Source: Acidobacteria bacterium SCN 69-37 (GTDB taxonomy: Bacteria; Acidobacteriota; Vicinamibacteria; Vicinamibacterales; SCN-69-37). From it: a stretch of DNA of 64,000 nucleotides. Position numbers and translations under genes: made by a program. The stretch covers positions 62,001 to 126,000 of the forward strand of contig MEDJ01000023.1 of the NCBI GenBank assembly GCA_001724025.1, in the 5' to 3' direction. Numbering within the stretch: the first letter of the stretch is position 1; every line of letters begins with the position of its first letter. Positions 18,868 through 27,764 of this stretch are shown in pieces. The notes beneath the pieces were generated by a model that was given only the letters and a program-made list of their open reading frames with translations, was not told the origin of the DNA and made no database searches.

Positions 18868-20234
18868 GGCACCGACGGACCGAACCCGTCGTGCGCGTGG
18901 CCGTGCTGGCATTCGCCGCCTGGGCCGTGTGCGTCGTGGGCGCACGGCCGGTTGCCGCTCAGGGGCCCCAGCGTCCCGATCCCCGATCGGAGCGCCCGAA
19001 TCGTGCCCTGTTCGGCGGTGGCCTCGGCGACGTCGAACAGGTGCTGACGATCAGCGGATCGGCTGGCGCCAGCGCCGACTGGTTCTCGACCGGTGCGGCG
19101 ATCGATCCCGAGACACCCGTCGGCCTGCCGGATGGACGTCTGCCGTCGGCCGAGTGGACGGGCGGTGTGGGCTACTCGACCACCGGCCGTCGCCTGGCGT
19201 TCCAGGCGTCGGGTGGCCTTGGCGGCCGGAAGATCCTGCGCCAGAGTCGGCCGGTCCTTGTCGGCAACAACGCGACAGCCGCTGTGCAGTATCAACTCGG
19301 CCGGACGACGACGCTCTCGGCCAGGGGCGCGCATCTCGATGAGCCGGTGTCGATCTCCAGTCTGTTGCCGGGGGCGTTCGGCGGCATCGGCACGGTCCTG
19401 CCCATCGACTACGCGCCGGGCTCCGAGGTCTCGAGCACGCTCACGCAGGACGCGAGCGTCCAGATCGCGCAGCAGGTGGCGCGCGGGACGTCCGTGATGG
19501 GCACGTTTTTCTACAGGCGCGCCCGCCTGGCCGGCACGACCTTCGAGCGGTCGAGCCGCACGATCACCGTCGGCGTCTCGCAGCGCGTGAGCCGGTACCT
19601 GGCGCTGCGCGCCGCGTACGGGCGCGGCCTGTCGAGTGGCGGGGAAGAGACGGCCGACGAGACCTACACCTACGATTTCTCCAGTCACATCATCGACGTC
19701 GGGATCGACTTCCTGCGGCCGTGGTCGCTGACGCGGCGGACGCAGCTCGACGTACGGACCGGCACCACGGCGCTCTCCGACGGCGGGCGCACGCAGTATG
19801 CCCTGACGGGTTCGGCGACGCTGAGCCACGAGGTCGGACGCACGGGGCTGCTGGCCGCCACCTACGCGCGCCAGGCGGATTTCCTGGAAACGCTTCGCGC
19901 GCCGGCGATTTCCGACACGGCGACACTGCAGTGGTCGAGTCTGCTCGGTCGCCGCGTCGAACTGCGGGCATCGACCGCGCTCTCGTTCGGCACGATCGGA
20001 CTCGGTTCGAACGGCAGCGACTATCGCGCGTCTGCCAGCCGGGCCGGCATGACGGTCGGCCTGAACCGATATCTCGGCCTCACCGTCGATTACGCGTACG
20101 ACCGCTATCGCCTCGATGACGTCCGTGCGATCCCCGTCGCGTTCAACGGACACTTCAACCGTTCGGGGATCCGGGCCGTCGTCGATGTCTGGGCGCCGGT
20201 GTTCTATCGAAGGGGACGAAATGCTACCCGGTAA
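18864..20234 (+). CDS. Outer-membrane beta-barrel protein of the EPS locus
   Basis: 456 residues starting at GTG (4-base overlap with the export gene). It has a signal peptide (LAFAAWAVCVVGARPVAAQ). The mature part alternates polar and hydrophobic residues in many 8-12-residue strands (TGGVGYSTTGRRLAFQAS, TSVMGTFFYRRARLAGTTF, SYGRGL-like turns) and ends in a strand-like FNRSGIRAVVDVWAPVF. This pattern fits an outer-membrane barrel of roughly 20 strands and the uncharacterised barrel that follows the export protein in exosortase-type EPS operons. The likely role is the outer-membrane pore for the polymer, working with the short OPX protein; this is inference from context. Confidence 0.75.
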   Translation: MRHRRTEPVVRVAVLAFAAWAVCVVGARPVAAQGPQRPDPRSERPNRALFGGGLGDVEQVLTISGSAGASADWFSTGAAIDPETPVGLPDGRLPSAEWTGGVGYSTTGRRLAFQASGGLGGRKILRQSRPVLVGNNATAAVQYQLGRTTTLSARGAHLDEPVSISSLLPGAFGGIGTVLPIDYAPGSEVSSTLTQDASVQIAQQVARGTSVMGTFFYRRARLAGTTFERSSRTITVGVSQRVSRYLALRAAYGRGLSSGGEETADETYTYDFSSHIIDVGIDFLRPWSLTRRTQLDVRTGTTALSDGGRTQYALTGSATLSHEVGRTGLLAATYARQADFLETLRAPAISDTATLQWSSLLGRRVELRASTALSFGTIGLGSNGSDYRASASRAGMTVGLNRYLGLTVDYAYDRYRLDDVRAIPVAFNGHFNRSGIRAVVDVWAPVFYRRGRNATR

Positions 20235-21777
20235 GACCTACACTCCCGAGGACGTCCTGGCGATCGTCCGTAAGCGCATCTGGCTCCTGCTCGTGCCGAT
20301 GGCGGTCGTGACAGCCATCGTCGCGCTGCTGGCCCAGCGGCTGCCGAACGTCTACCGCGCCGAGACGCAGGTGCTCGTGGTCGCCCAGCGCGTGCCCGAC
20401 ACCATCGTCCGTAACACGGTGACGACGCGGATCGAAGACCGGCTGCAGACGATCAATCCGATCATCCAGAGCCGGACGCGCCTCGAGCGGATCATTCTCG
20501 ACTTCGACCTGTACCCGAACGAGCGTCGCATCTGGGTCATGGAAGATGTCGTCGCGCTGATGCGCCGGAACATCGACGTACAGGTGTCGCGCGGCGACGC
20601 CTTCCGGATCACGTACACGGGCAGCGAACCGCAGAAGGTGCGCGACGTCACGAACCGGCTCGCCGGCCTCTACATCGACGAGAGCCTGCGCGATCGCGAG
20701 GCGCTGGCCGACAGCACCGATCAGTTCCTGGAATCGCAGTTGAAGGACGTCGAACGCCGGCTGCTCGAGAAGGAGCGTCTGCTCGCCGAGTACCGGTCGC
20801 GCCACGCGGGCGAGCTCCCGTCGCAGTTCGAAGCCAACCTGCAGCAGTTGCGCAACGCGCAGGCCCAGGTGCAGACGGCCGCCGACACGGCCAACAGGCA
20901 GCAGGAGCGTCGGATCCTCGTCGAGCGGCAGATTGCCGAGCTCGAGGCCGCGCCATCGACAGAGGTGCCGTCGATGACGACCGATGCCGGCGGTACGCAG
21001 GTCGAGGTCGGCAACACGGCCCAGCAGTTGGCGACCGCGCAGGCGCTGTTCGCGGATCAGGAGACCCGCTTCCGGCCCGGCCATCCCGATCTCGAGGCGA
21101 CGCGTCGGCGTGTGGCCGAACTGCAGGCGCGCCTGCAGTCGGAGATGTCGGCGGGCGGGAGCGCCGAGGTACTGCCATCGCCGGCCGAGGTCGCGCGTCA
21201 GCGGCGCCTCACACAGCTCCGCAACGACCTGGCGGAGATCGATCGCCAGATCGCGCGGTCTCGCGACGACCAGGGACGGTTTACGGCCGCGGCTCAGGAG
21301 GCCGAACGCCGGCTCGAGGCGGTGCCGATGCGCGAGTCCGAACTCGTCGAACTGTCGCGCGACTACAGCACGCTCGACGCGTTGTACAAGAGCCTCGCGG
21401 CGCGGAAGGAAGATGCGCGGATTTCGGCCAACCTGGAGCGTCGCCAGATCGGCGAGCAGTTCCAGATCCTCGATCCGGCCCAGTTGCCCGAACGGCCGAT
21501 CAGCCCGAACCGGCAGCAGATCATCCTCGTGGCCCTGATGGCAACGCTCGTCATCGGCGTGGCCATCGCCGGCGTGCTCGAGTACCGCGATCGCGGCCTG
21601 CACACGGAGGACGATGTGGCCTCGGTGCTGGAACTCCCCGTGCTCGCCGTCGTCCCGCGGATGCAGACGGAGGCGGAAAGGACCCGCCAGCGCCTGCGAC
21701 GCCTGCTGCTCAACGTCACGTGTACGCTGGTCGTGATCGGCGGGCTGGCGACCGTGGTGTACACGCTGGTGGCGTGA
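20221..21777 (+). CDS. Chain-length determinant protein (Wzz/GumC type)
   Basis: 518 residues from ATG 20221, which has GGGGA upstream. An N-terminal membrane segment (IWLLLVPMAVVTAIVALLA, about 20-38) and a C-terminal one (IILVALMATLVIGVAIAGVLEY) enclose a long periplasmic domain. The middle of that domain is coiled coil (LKDVERRLLEKERLLAEYR and further heptads at 160-400). PERPISPNRQQ before the second membrane segment is the Pro-rich motif of this family. An extra hydrophobic helix ends the protein (LVVIGGLATVVYTLVA). It sets polymer length and partners the tyrosine kinase at 22791. It overlaps the end of the barrel gene by 14 bases. Confidence 0.9.
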   Translation: MLPGKTYTPEDVLAIVRKRIWLLLVPMAVVTAIVALLAQRLPNVYRAETQVLVVAQRVPDTIVRNTVTTRIEDRLQTINPIIQSRTRLERIILDFDLYPNERRIWVMEDVVALMRRNIDVQVSRGDAFRITYTGSEPQKVRDVTNRLAGLYIDESLRDREALADSTDQFLESQLKDVERRLLEKERLLAEYRSRHAGELPSQFEANLQQLRNAQAQVQTAADTANRQQERRILVERQIAELEAAPSTEVPSMTTDAGGTQVEVGNTAQQLATAQALFADQETRFRPGHPDLEATRRRVAELQARLQSEMSAGGSAEVLPSPAEVARQRRLTQLRNDLAEIDRQIARSRDDQGRFTAAAQEAERRLEAVPMRESELVELSRDYSTLDALYKSLAARKEDARISANLERRQIGEQFQILDPAQLPERPISPNRQQIILVALMATLVIGVAIAGVLEYRDRGLHTEDDVASVLELPVLAVVPRMQTEAERTRQRLRRLLLNVTCTLVVIGGLATVVYTLVA

Positions 21778-21784
21778 GGCGCAG

Positions 21785-22777
21785 ATGTACGAGGCCTTCT
21801 TCGAACTGTCGGCGCGGCCTTTCGATCTCACGCCGAGCCCGAAGTTCCTGGTGCTGACCGATTCGCATCGCGAGGCCCTCAGGAACCTCGAGTACGCCAT
21901 CGCGAGCCGGAAGGGTGTCACGCTGCTCGTGGGCGATGCCGGGGCCGGCAAGACCACGGTGATTCGTGCCGCCCTCGAGGCTCAGCCGTCGACCGTGCAC
22001 TGCGTGCACCTGAACAATCCGGCGCTGACGCGTGACGAGTTCGTCGAGCTGCTGGCCGCGCGCTTCGGATTGTCGGCCCGTGCCTCGGGATCGAAGAGCC
22101 AGCTGCTCCTGGAACTCGAGACGCTTCTCCGGGACCGGCACGCGGCGGGGGAGACGACGGTCCTGGTGGTCGACGAAGCGCAGAGCCTCTCCCTGGAACT
22201 GCTCGAGGAGATCCGGCTGCTGGCCAACATCGAGACGGACACCGAGAAGCTCGTGTCGGTGATTCTGGCGGGACAGCCCGAGCTGGCCGATCGACTGAAC
22301 GATCCGAGCCTGCGGCAGTTGAAGCAGCGTGTGGCCCTGCGGTGCACGATCCGGTTGCTGACCGCGGCCGAGACCGAGGTCTACATCGCGTGCCGGATCC
22401 ACGCGGCCGGCGGCAAGGCGTCGCTCGCGTTCACGCGGGAGGCGGTGCGCCGCATCCACGAGGCGTCGCGCGGCCTGCCGCGCGTCATCAACGTGCTCGG
22501 CGACAATGCGCTGCTCGGCGGGTTCGCCGCGGGCGTGCGGCCGGTGACGGCCGAGATCGTCGAGGACGTGTGTCGCGATTTCGATTTCGGGCTGGTGACG
22601 GAGCGCCACGGTCCGGCCGTGGCGCCGCCGGTGCCCGGCAGCGACCGGTCCGCCGCGTCCGATGGGCCTGGGGGGCCGTCCTCCGAGGTCCCGTCGGCCA
22701 CGCCGCGCGAGGGCCAGGGCGACCTGTTTGGATCGTTCGCCCGGCGGCGACGGAAGTTCTCGTTCTTCTGGGGTTGA
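21785..22777 (+). CDS. ExeA-like AAA ATPase of the EPS locus
   Basis: 330 residues. It begins with MYEAFFELSARPFDLTPSP, the hallmark of ExeA/GspA-type ATPases. Walker A is GDAGAGKTT (50-58), Walker B is VLVVDEAQSLS, and sensor-like segments are VILAGQPEL and RGLPRVINVLGDNALL. The C-terminal 70 residues are low-complexity Pro/Ser/Gly followed by a basic RRRRKFSF-like end. Homologues occur in exosortase-associated EPS operons between the chain-length protein and the kinase, where their exact role is not established; a cytoplasmic energising or assembly role is likely. It lies 7 bases after the chain-length gene. Confidence 0.87.
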   Translation: MYEAFFELSARPFDLTPSPKFLVLTDSHREALRNLEYAIASRKGVTLLVGDAGAGKTTVIRAALEAQPSTVHCVHLNNPALTRDEFVELLAARFGLSARASGSKSQLLLELETLLRDRHAAGETTVLVVDEAQSLSLELLEEIRLLANIETDTEKLVSVILAGQPELADRLNDPSLRQLKQRVALRCTIRLLTAAETEVYIACRIHAAGGKASLAFTREAVRRIHEASRGLPRVINVLGDNALLGGFAAGVRPVTAEIVEDVCRDFDFGLVTERHGPAVAPPVPGSDRSAASDGPGGPSSEVPSATPREGQGDLFGSFARRRRKFSFFWG

Positions 22778-22790
22778 AGGGAGCGTTTGG

Positions 22791-23732
22791 ATGGGCCGCG
22801 TTGATGAAGCCATGCGTCGTGCCGCGGAGGCACGACAGCCGATCAGTCCGGACGCGGGGGATGCCGCCGGGGGCCCGACCGTCGGCTGGCCAGCAGCGCC
22901 CGCGCCGGTCGAGGCGTTCTCGTCCGAGGGCGCCGAGCGGCCCCGGCCGCGACCGGTGACCACGGTGCCGGAGATTCTGCCGTCACGTCCGCCGGCGTCC
23001 GGGGCGCCATCGTCGCCTGTCGGCGAGCGGATTGCCGCGGATCTCGCGAACAAGATCGTGGTCGACAGCGGGATGGATGCGGGATCGCGCGAGCAGTATC
23101 GCCGGATGGCGGCCACGCTCCACGCTCTGCAGGCCGAGTCGGGCCTGCGGGTCATCACGGTGGCCAGTGCGATGCCGGGCGAGGGAAAGACGCTCACGGC
23201 GGCCAATCTGGCGCTGACGTTGAGCGAGTCCTACCAGCGGAAGGTGCTGCTCATCGATGGCGACCTGCGCAAGCCGTCGCAGCACGCGGTCTTCGGCCTG
23301 CCGGTGTCGCCGGGCCTGACCGAGGGTGTGGTGGGGACGGACGCGGCGCTCTCGCTCCACCGGGTGTCGCCGACGCTGACGGTCATCACCGCGGGCGAGC
23401 CGACAGACGATCCGATGGTGACGCTCGCTGCCGAACGGATGCAGGCGTTGATCACCGAGGCCCGCGAGCAGTTCGACTGGATCGTCATCGATACGCCACC
23501 TGTGGGACTGCTGCCCGATGCCGGCCTCATCAGTGGTCTGGCCGACGGCACCGTGGTCGTCGTCCGTGCCGATGCCACCCAGTACGATTTCGTGCAGCGG
23601 TCCATTGCGGAGCTCGGCCGGGAACGCATCCTGGGTGTGGTGCTGAATCTGGCGACGCCGCCGACCGACGTGCGGTACGGCGCGAACTACGGCCGGTACG
23701 CGGAGCGGACATCGCCCCCCGGGCGGCGCTGA
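22791..23732 (+). CDS. EPS-type tyrosine autokinase (CpsD/BY-kinase)
   Basis: 313 residues from ATG 22791 (AAGGGAG upstream). A disordered Pro-rich N-terminal part runs to about residue 75. A P-loop kinase of the bacterial tyrosine kinase family follows: Walker A ASAMPGEGKTLTAANL, Walker A' LLIDGDLRKPS, Walker B WIVIDTPPVGLLPD. The C-terminus has a short tyrosine cluster (RYGANYGRYAE), a candidate autophosphorylation site, though smaller than in Wzc. It lacks its own membrane part and would be activated by the chain-length protein two genes upstream. Phosphorylation cycling normally controls polymer length and export. Confidence 0.88.
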   Translation: MGRVDEAMRRAAEARQPISPDAGDAAGGPTVGWPAAPAPVEAFSSEGAERPRPRPVTTVPEILPSRPPASGAPSSPVGERIAADLANKIVVDSGMDAGSREQYRRMAATLHALQAESGLRVITVASAMPGEGKTLTAANLALTLSESYQRKVLLIDGDLRKPSQHAVFGLPVSPGLTEGVVGTDAALSLHRVSPTLTVITAGEPTDDPMVTLAAERMQALITEAREQFDWIVIDTPPVGLLPDAGLISGLADGTVVVVRADATQYDFVQRSIAELGRERILGVVLNLATPPTDVRYGANYGRYAERTSPPGRR

Positions 23733-23744
23733 CGGTCGAGGTCC

Positions 23745-25124
23745 ATGCAACGCATCACGCTCAGAAGTGCCACGTTCGTCGTCCTCGAGGGGCTCCTGAT
23801 CGTCGGGGCCGCCATCGTGGCGCTGTACGTGCGGATGGGCGAGGATGCCGGGCCCCTGATGGCCGACGGCGGCGTGTGGAAGCTGGTGCTGATTGCCGCG
23901 GTCACGCAGGCGTGCCTCTACTACGCCGACCTCTACAACCAGCGGCTCGTGACCGATCGCCGCGAGTTCTTCATTCGCGTACTGCAGGCCGTCGGCGGTG
24001 CGGCCGTCGTGCTGGCCGGGCTGTACTTCTGGTTCCCGTCACTCATCATCGGCCGTGGCGTGTTCCTCGTGGCGGCCGTGCTGATCGTGCTGATCGTGCC
24101 GGGATGGCGGATCGCCTTTCAGTGGCTGAGCGGATACGTGGGGCCGCGCGAGCGGTTACTGCTGGTCGGCGCGAGTCCGGCGGCCATCGTCCTGGCGCGG
24201 GAACTCGACGAACGCCGCCACGATCTTGGCGTCGAGATCGTCGGGTTCGTCGATGTCGGCGGCGACACGGCGGCGATTGCCGAAGCCGGCCAGGCCGTCC
24301 TCGGGACGATCGAGGATATTCCGTCGATCGTCAGGGCCCGCGGCGTCGATCGCGTCGTCGTCAGCCTGGCCGATGCCCGCGGCAAGCTGCCGATGGAAAA
24401 GCTGCTCGAGATGAAGCTCGACGGCGTCACCTTCGATCACCTGCCATCGGTCTACGAGGAGTACACCGGGAAGATCGCCGTCGAGAACCTGCGGCCGAGC
24501 TGGCTGATCTTCTCCGCCGGGTTCCGGCGCAGCCGGACGATTGCCGCACTGAAGCGGACGATGGACGTCTGGATCGCCGCGAGCGGCCTCGTCATCGGCG
24601 CTCCGCTGCTGCTGCTGGTGGCCGTGCTCGTGCGCCTGACGTCGCCGGGGCCGATCCTCTATCACCAGCGCCGGGTCGGATTGCGCGGCCATATCTTCTT
24701 CGTGCACAAGTTCCGGAGCATGCGACAGGACGCCGAGGCAACCACCGGGGCGGTGTGGGCCTCGCCGACAGGAGACAGCCGCGTGACGCCGATCGGGCGG
24801 TTCATGCGCAAGACGCGCATCGACGAACTGCCGCAGTTGTGGAACATCCTCAAGGGCGAGATGAGCTTCGTCGGTCCCCGCCCGGAACGGCCGGAGTTCG
24901 TCACCGACCTGACGCGCGTCATCCCGTACTACGGCCAGCGCCACATCGTCCGGCCCGGACTGACCGGCTGGGCGCAGGTGTGTTACACCTACGGGGCCAG
25001 CACCGAGGACGCGCTGCAGAAGTTGCAGTACGACCTCTACTACATCAAGAACCTGTCGGTCTGGCTCGACTTCTACATCATGTTCGAGACCATCAAGACC
25101 GTCGTGCTCAGGAAGGGAGCGTGA
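23745..25124 (+). CDS. Polyprenyl-phosphate sugar-1-phosphate transferase (EPS priming enzyme)
   Basis: 459 residues. The N-terminal half has about four membrane helices (LEGLLIVGAAIVALYVRM, GGAAVVLAGLYFW, VFLVAAVLIVLIV) and a Rossmann-like CoA-binding-type domain (LLLVGASPAAIVLARELDE). The C-terminal half is the bacterial sugar transferase catalytic domain, with KRTMDVWIAASG, a membrane-dipping helix, KFRSMRQDAE, RKTRIDELPQLWNIL, SFVGPRPERPEF and VRPGLTGWAQV. It transfers a sugar-1-phosphate to undecaprenyl phosphate, starting each repeat unit. The architecture matches the sugar transferases of exosortase-type loci (EpsB/WbaP-like). The sugar cannot be read from sequence. Confidence 0.92.
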   Translation: MQRITLRSATFVVLEGLLIVGAAIVALYVRMGEDAGPLMADGGVWKLVLIAAVTQACLYYADLYNQRLVTDRREFFIRVLQAVGGAAVVLAGLYFWFPSLIIGRGVFLVAAVLIVLIVPGWRIAFQWLSGYVGPRERLLLVGASPAAIVLARELDERRHDLGVEIVGFVDVGGDTAAIAEAGQAVLGTIEDIPSIVRARGVDRVVVSLADARGKLPMEKLLEMKLDGVTFDHLPSVYEEYTGKIAVENLRPSWLIFSAGFRRSRTIAALKRTMDVWIAASGLVIGAPLLLLVAVLVRLTSPGPILYHQRRVGLRGHIFFVHKFRSMRQDAEATTGAVWASPTGDSRVTPIGRFMRKTRIDELPQLWNILKGEMSFVGPRPERPEFVTDLTRVIPYYGQRHIVRPGLTGWAQVCYTYGASTEDALQKLQYDLYYIKNLSVWLDFYIMFETIKTVVLRKGA

Positions 25125-25125
25125 G

Positions 25126-26046
25126 GTGATTGCCGCCGACCATGACCGTGCGTCAGACGAGCCCATCGTCAACGCGATGAGCATCGACGTGGAGGACTAC
25201 TTTCACGTCAGCGTCTTCGACGGGCTGGTGCCCCGTTCGCAGTGGGACTCGATGGAGAGCCGGGTGAAGGCCAACACCCTCCGGCTGCTCGAGATCTTCG
25301 ACGAGTTCAAGGTGCGATCGACGTTCTTCGTCCTGGGCTGGGTCGGGCGGCGGCATCCGGATCTCGTGTCGACGATTGCGCGTGCGGGGCACGAGGTGGC
25401 CTCGCACGGCTACGCGCACCGGCTCATCTACGACCAGACGCCGGCCGCCTTCCGCGAGGACGTCCGCCGAGCGAAAGGCCTCCTGGAGGAGGCGGCGGGG
25501 CGTGTGGTCTGCGGCTACAGGGCCCCCAGCTATTCGATCACGCCGCGATCGCTGTGGGCGCTCGATATCCTGGCCGAGGAAGGCTACACGTACGACTCGA
25601 GCATCTTCCCGATCAGACACGATCGCTACGGCATTCCCGTCTCGGGCCGGCGACCCTACCGGATCGTCCGCGGCACGCGTTCACTCATCGAGGTGCCCGG
25701 ATCGACGACGAAGGTCGGGCCGGTGAACCTGCCGGTGGCCGGCGGCGGATACTTCCGCCTGCTGCCGTACTGGTGGACGCGCTGGGGGATCTCGCGCGTC
25801 AACAGGCTGGAGCATCGGCCGGCGGTGTTCTACCTGCACCCGTGGGAAATCGATCCCGGACAACCGCGGCTGCCGGCCGGCCGGCTCGGCCGCTTCCGCC
25901 ACTATCGCAACATCGAGCACACGGAAGCGCGGCTGCGGCAACTGCTGACCGACTTCCGGTTCGATGCCGTCGACACCATCGTCTCGCGTGCCTGCGAGGC
26001 CGGCTACGGTGCGGCGACGACCCCGGCGCTGCCGTACTCCTGGTGA
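25126..26046 (+). CDS. Polysaccharide deacetylase, EPS-locus type
   Basis: 306 residues from GTG 25126. A NodB-type deacetylase domain begins with MSIDVEDYFHVSVFD; the Asp pair and the HGYAHRLIYDQTP segment provide the expected metal ligands. GYRAPSYSITPRSLWALDIL is the next conserved motif, and a C-terminal extension follows (FYLHPWEIDPGQPRLP). This extended form is the one found in exosortase-associated loci. It probably removes N- or O-acetyl groups from the growing polymer. No signal peptide is seen, so a cytoplasmic or carrier-linked substrate is likely. The next start overlaps its stop. Confidence 0.9.
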   Translation: MIAADHDRASDEPIVNAMSIDVEDYFHVSVFDGLVPRSQWDSMESRVKANTLRLLEIFDEFKVRSTFFVLGWVGRRHPDLVSTIARAGHEVASHGYAHRLIYDQTPAAFREDVRRAKGLLEEAAGRVVCGYRAPSYSITPRSLWALDILAEEGYTYDSSIFPIRHDRYGIPVSGRRPYRIVRGTRSLIEVPGSTTKVGPVNLPVAGGGYFRLLPYWWTRWGISRVNRLEHRPAVFYLHPWEIDPGQPRLPAGRLGRFRHYRNIEHTEARLRQLLTDFRFDAVDTIVSRACEAGYGAATTPALPYSW

Positions 26047-27140
26047 CGCCGCCCGTGTCTTTTTCTGTGGACGCGGGGCCGGAGGCCGACCTGCGCGAGG
26101 TGGCCCCGGGCGTGACGGTGCAGGCGGCCACCGACGGCGTGGCCTGGAATGCCTTCGTTGCGGCGCATCCGGCCGGCACCGTCGATCACCTGTGGCAATG
26201 GCGTCACGTGATCGCCGACGCGCTCGGTCACGAGAGTCTCTACCTCGAGGCCCGTCGTGCCACGACCGTCGTCGGTGTGCTGCCCCTCGTTCTCGTCCGA
26301 TCGCGGATCTTCGGTCGCAGCGTGATCTCGCTGCCGTTCCTCAACTACGGCGGCATCCTGGCGGACGGCAACGATCCCGACGTCGTGCAGGCGCTGATCG
26401 ACGCGGCGCGCGACGCGGCGTCGCGATTCGGCGGCAGTCACGTGGAACTGCGCCACACGAGGCGGCAGAGCGCGACGCTGCCGTGCCGCCAGCACAAGCT
26501 GGCGATGCTGCGCGATCTGCCCGCGTCGTCCGAGACGCTCTGGACGGCCCTCGATCGGAAGGTCCGCAACCAGGTCCGGAAGGCACAGAAGGCGGAATTG
26601 ACCGTGGCGTCTGGCGGCGTCGAACTGGTCGACGAGTTCTACGACGTATTCAGCCGCAACATGCGCGATCTGGGAACGCCCGTCTATCCGAAGGCGCTCT
26701 TCACGCTGACGCTCCAGACGTTCGCCCGCGAAGCGCGTGTGGTCGTGGTGCGTCACGGCCGGCAGACGGCCGCGGCCGGCATCAGTCTCACGTTCGGCCG
26801 CACGGTCCTCAACCCGTGGGCCTCGTCGCTCCGCGAGCTCCGGCCGCTCTGTCCGAACATGCTGCTGTACTGGACGCTGCTCGAGCAGGCCGTCGCGGAT
26901 GGCGCCGAGGTCTTCGACTTCGGCCGGTCGTCCCCGGGCGCCGGCACGCACCAGTTCAAGCTCCAGTGGGGGGCCGTCGAACACCCCCTGTGCTGGGAAT
27001 ACGTGCTGTTGTCGCGGCCCGAGCCGCCGGATCAGGGCCCGTCGAATGCGAAGTTCGATCGCGCGATCGCGATCTGGCAGCGCCTGCCGCTCGGGATCGC
27101 CAACCGTCTCGGTCCGATCGTCGCGAAGCACCTGCCCTGA
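26043..27140 (+). CDS. FemAB-like (GNAT-fold) protein of the EPS locus
   Basis: 365 residues from GTG 26043, which overlaps the deacetylase stop as GTGA; GTG 26055 is an alternative. It shows the double GNAT organisation of FemAB/peptidoglycan-interpeptide-type transferases, with HLWQWRHVIADALGHES, LPFLNYGGIL, WTALDRKVRNQVRKAQKA, FGRTVLNPWASSLRE and VFDFGRSSPGAGTHQFK. The last segment, with DFGRS and FK, matches the version found in exosortase-type EPS operons. The family transfers aminoacyl groups in cell-wall synthesis, but the substrate in EPS loci is unknown. It is the last gene of the plus-strand EPS core and meets the minus-strand acyltransferase 24 bases on. Confidence 0.88.
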   Translation: MTPPVSFSVDAGPEADLREVAPGVTVQAATDGVAWNAFVAAHPAGTVDHLWQWRHVIADALGHESLYLEARRATTVVGVLPLVLVRSRIFGRSVISLPFLNYGGILADGNDPDVVQALIDAARDAASRFGGSHVELRHTRRQSATLPCRQHKLAMLRDLPASSETLWTALDRKVRNQVRKAQKAELTVASGGVELVDEFYDVFSRNMRDLGTPVYPKALFTLTLQTFAREARVVVVRHGRQTAAAGISLTFGRTVLNPWASSLRELRPLCPNMLLYWTLLEQAVADGAEVFDFGRSSPGAGTHQFKLQWGAVEHPLCWEYVLLSRPEPPDQGPSNAKFDRAIAIWQRLPLGIANRLGPIVAKHLP

Positions 27141-27164
27141 CAGCGCGTCACCCGCGCCGGCGGA

Positions 27165-27764
27165 TCACGCAGACGTCGTCGTGTCCCGGCGATCGCGCAG
27201 CACACGCGCCGGCACGCCGGCCGCGATGCTGTAGTCGGGAACGGGCCGCGTGACGACGCTGCCCGCGGCGATGACGCAGTGGCGACCGACGTCGGCCAGG
27301 ACGATGGCGCCGCTGCCGACCCACGTCCCTTCGCCAATCCGCACCATCACGCGTTGCCCCGGCTGCTCGCGAATTGGCACGTCGAGGCGCGCGGTGCCGT
27401 GCGTGTCGGGGCCGCTCGGGATCTGGACCCCGGAGGCGATGAGCACGTCGCGTTCGAGGTGGACGAGGCCGAGATGGCACCCGGGGCCCACGTAGACGTG
27501 CGCGTCGATGCGCGTCTCGGCCTGGCTCAGGATGGTGCCGAAGTGCACACTGGCCGTCGGGTGGAACGACGCGAGGACGCGTGCGAGGAACGCGCCCCGC
27601 AGGTACGAGCCGGACAGGCCCGGCAGCCACGCGAGCGCCTGGGTCGATCCTTCCAGTGCCCGATCGGCCCCCAGGACGCGGCGTCGCAGCGCGTACGACA
27701 GCAGGCTCGGCGCAACGACGACCGTGGCCAGGGCGCGTGCGGTGAGCTTGAGCGCGTCACGCAT
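27165..27764 (-). CDS. Left-handed beta-helix acyltransferase
   Basis: 199 residues from ATG 27764 (ATG 27779 is an alternative and lies within the upstream gene). The N-terminal 60 residues are helical and hydrophobic. Hexapeptide repeats then begin with HPTASVHFGTILSQAETRID and continue to the classic active-site and loop end (GRHCVIAAGSVVTRPVPDYSIAAGVPARVL). It is probably an O-acetyltransferase acting on a sugar or on the polymer. Its start overlaps the end of the glycosyltransferase at 27757-28896, so the three minus-strand genes 27165-30089 form one operon. Confidence 0.82.
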   Translation of the reverse strand: MRDALKLTARALATVVVAPSLLSYALRRRVLGADRALEGSTQALAWLPGLSGSYLRGAFLARVLASFHPTASVHFGTILSQAETRIDAHVYVGPGCHLGLVHLERDVLIASGVQIPSGPDTHGTARLDVPIREQPGQRVMVRIGEGTWVGSGAIVLADVGRHCVIAAGSVVTRPVPDYSIAAGVPARVLRDRRDTTTSA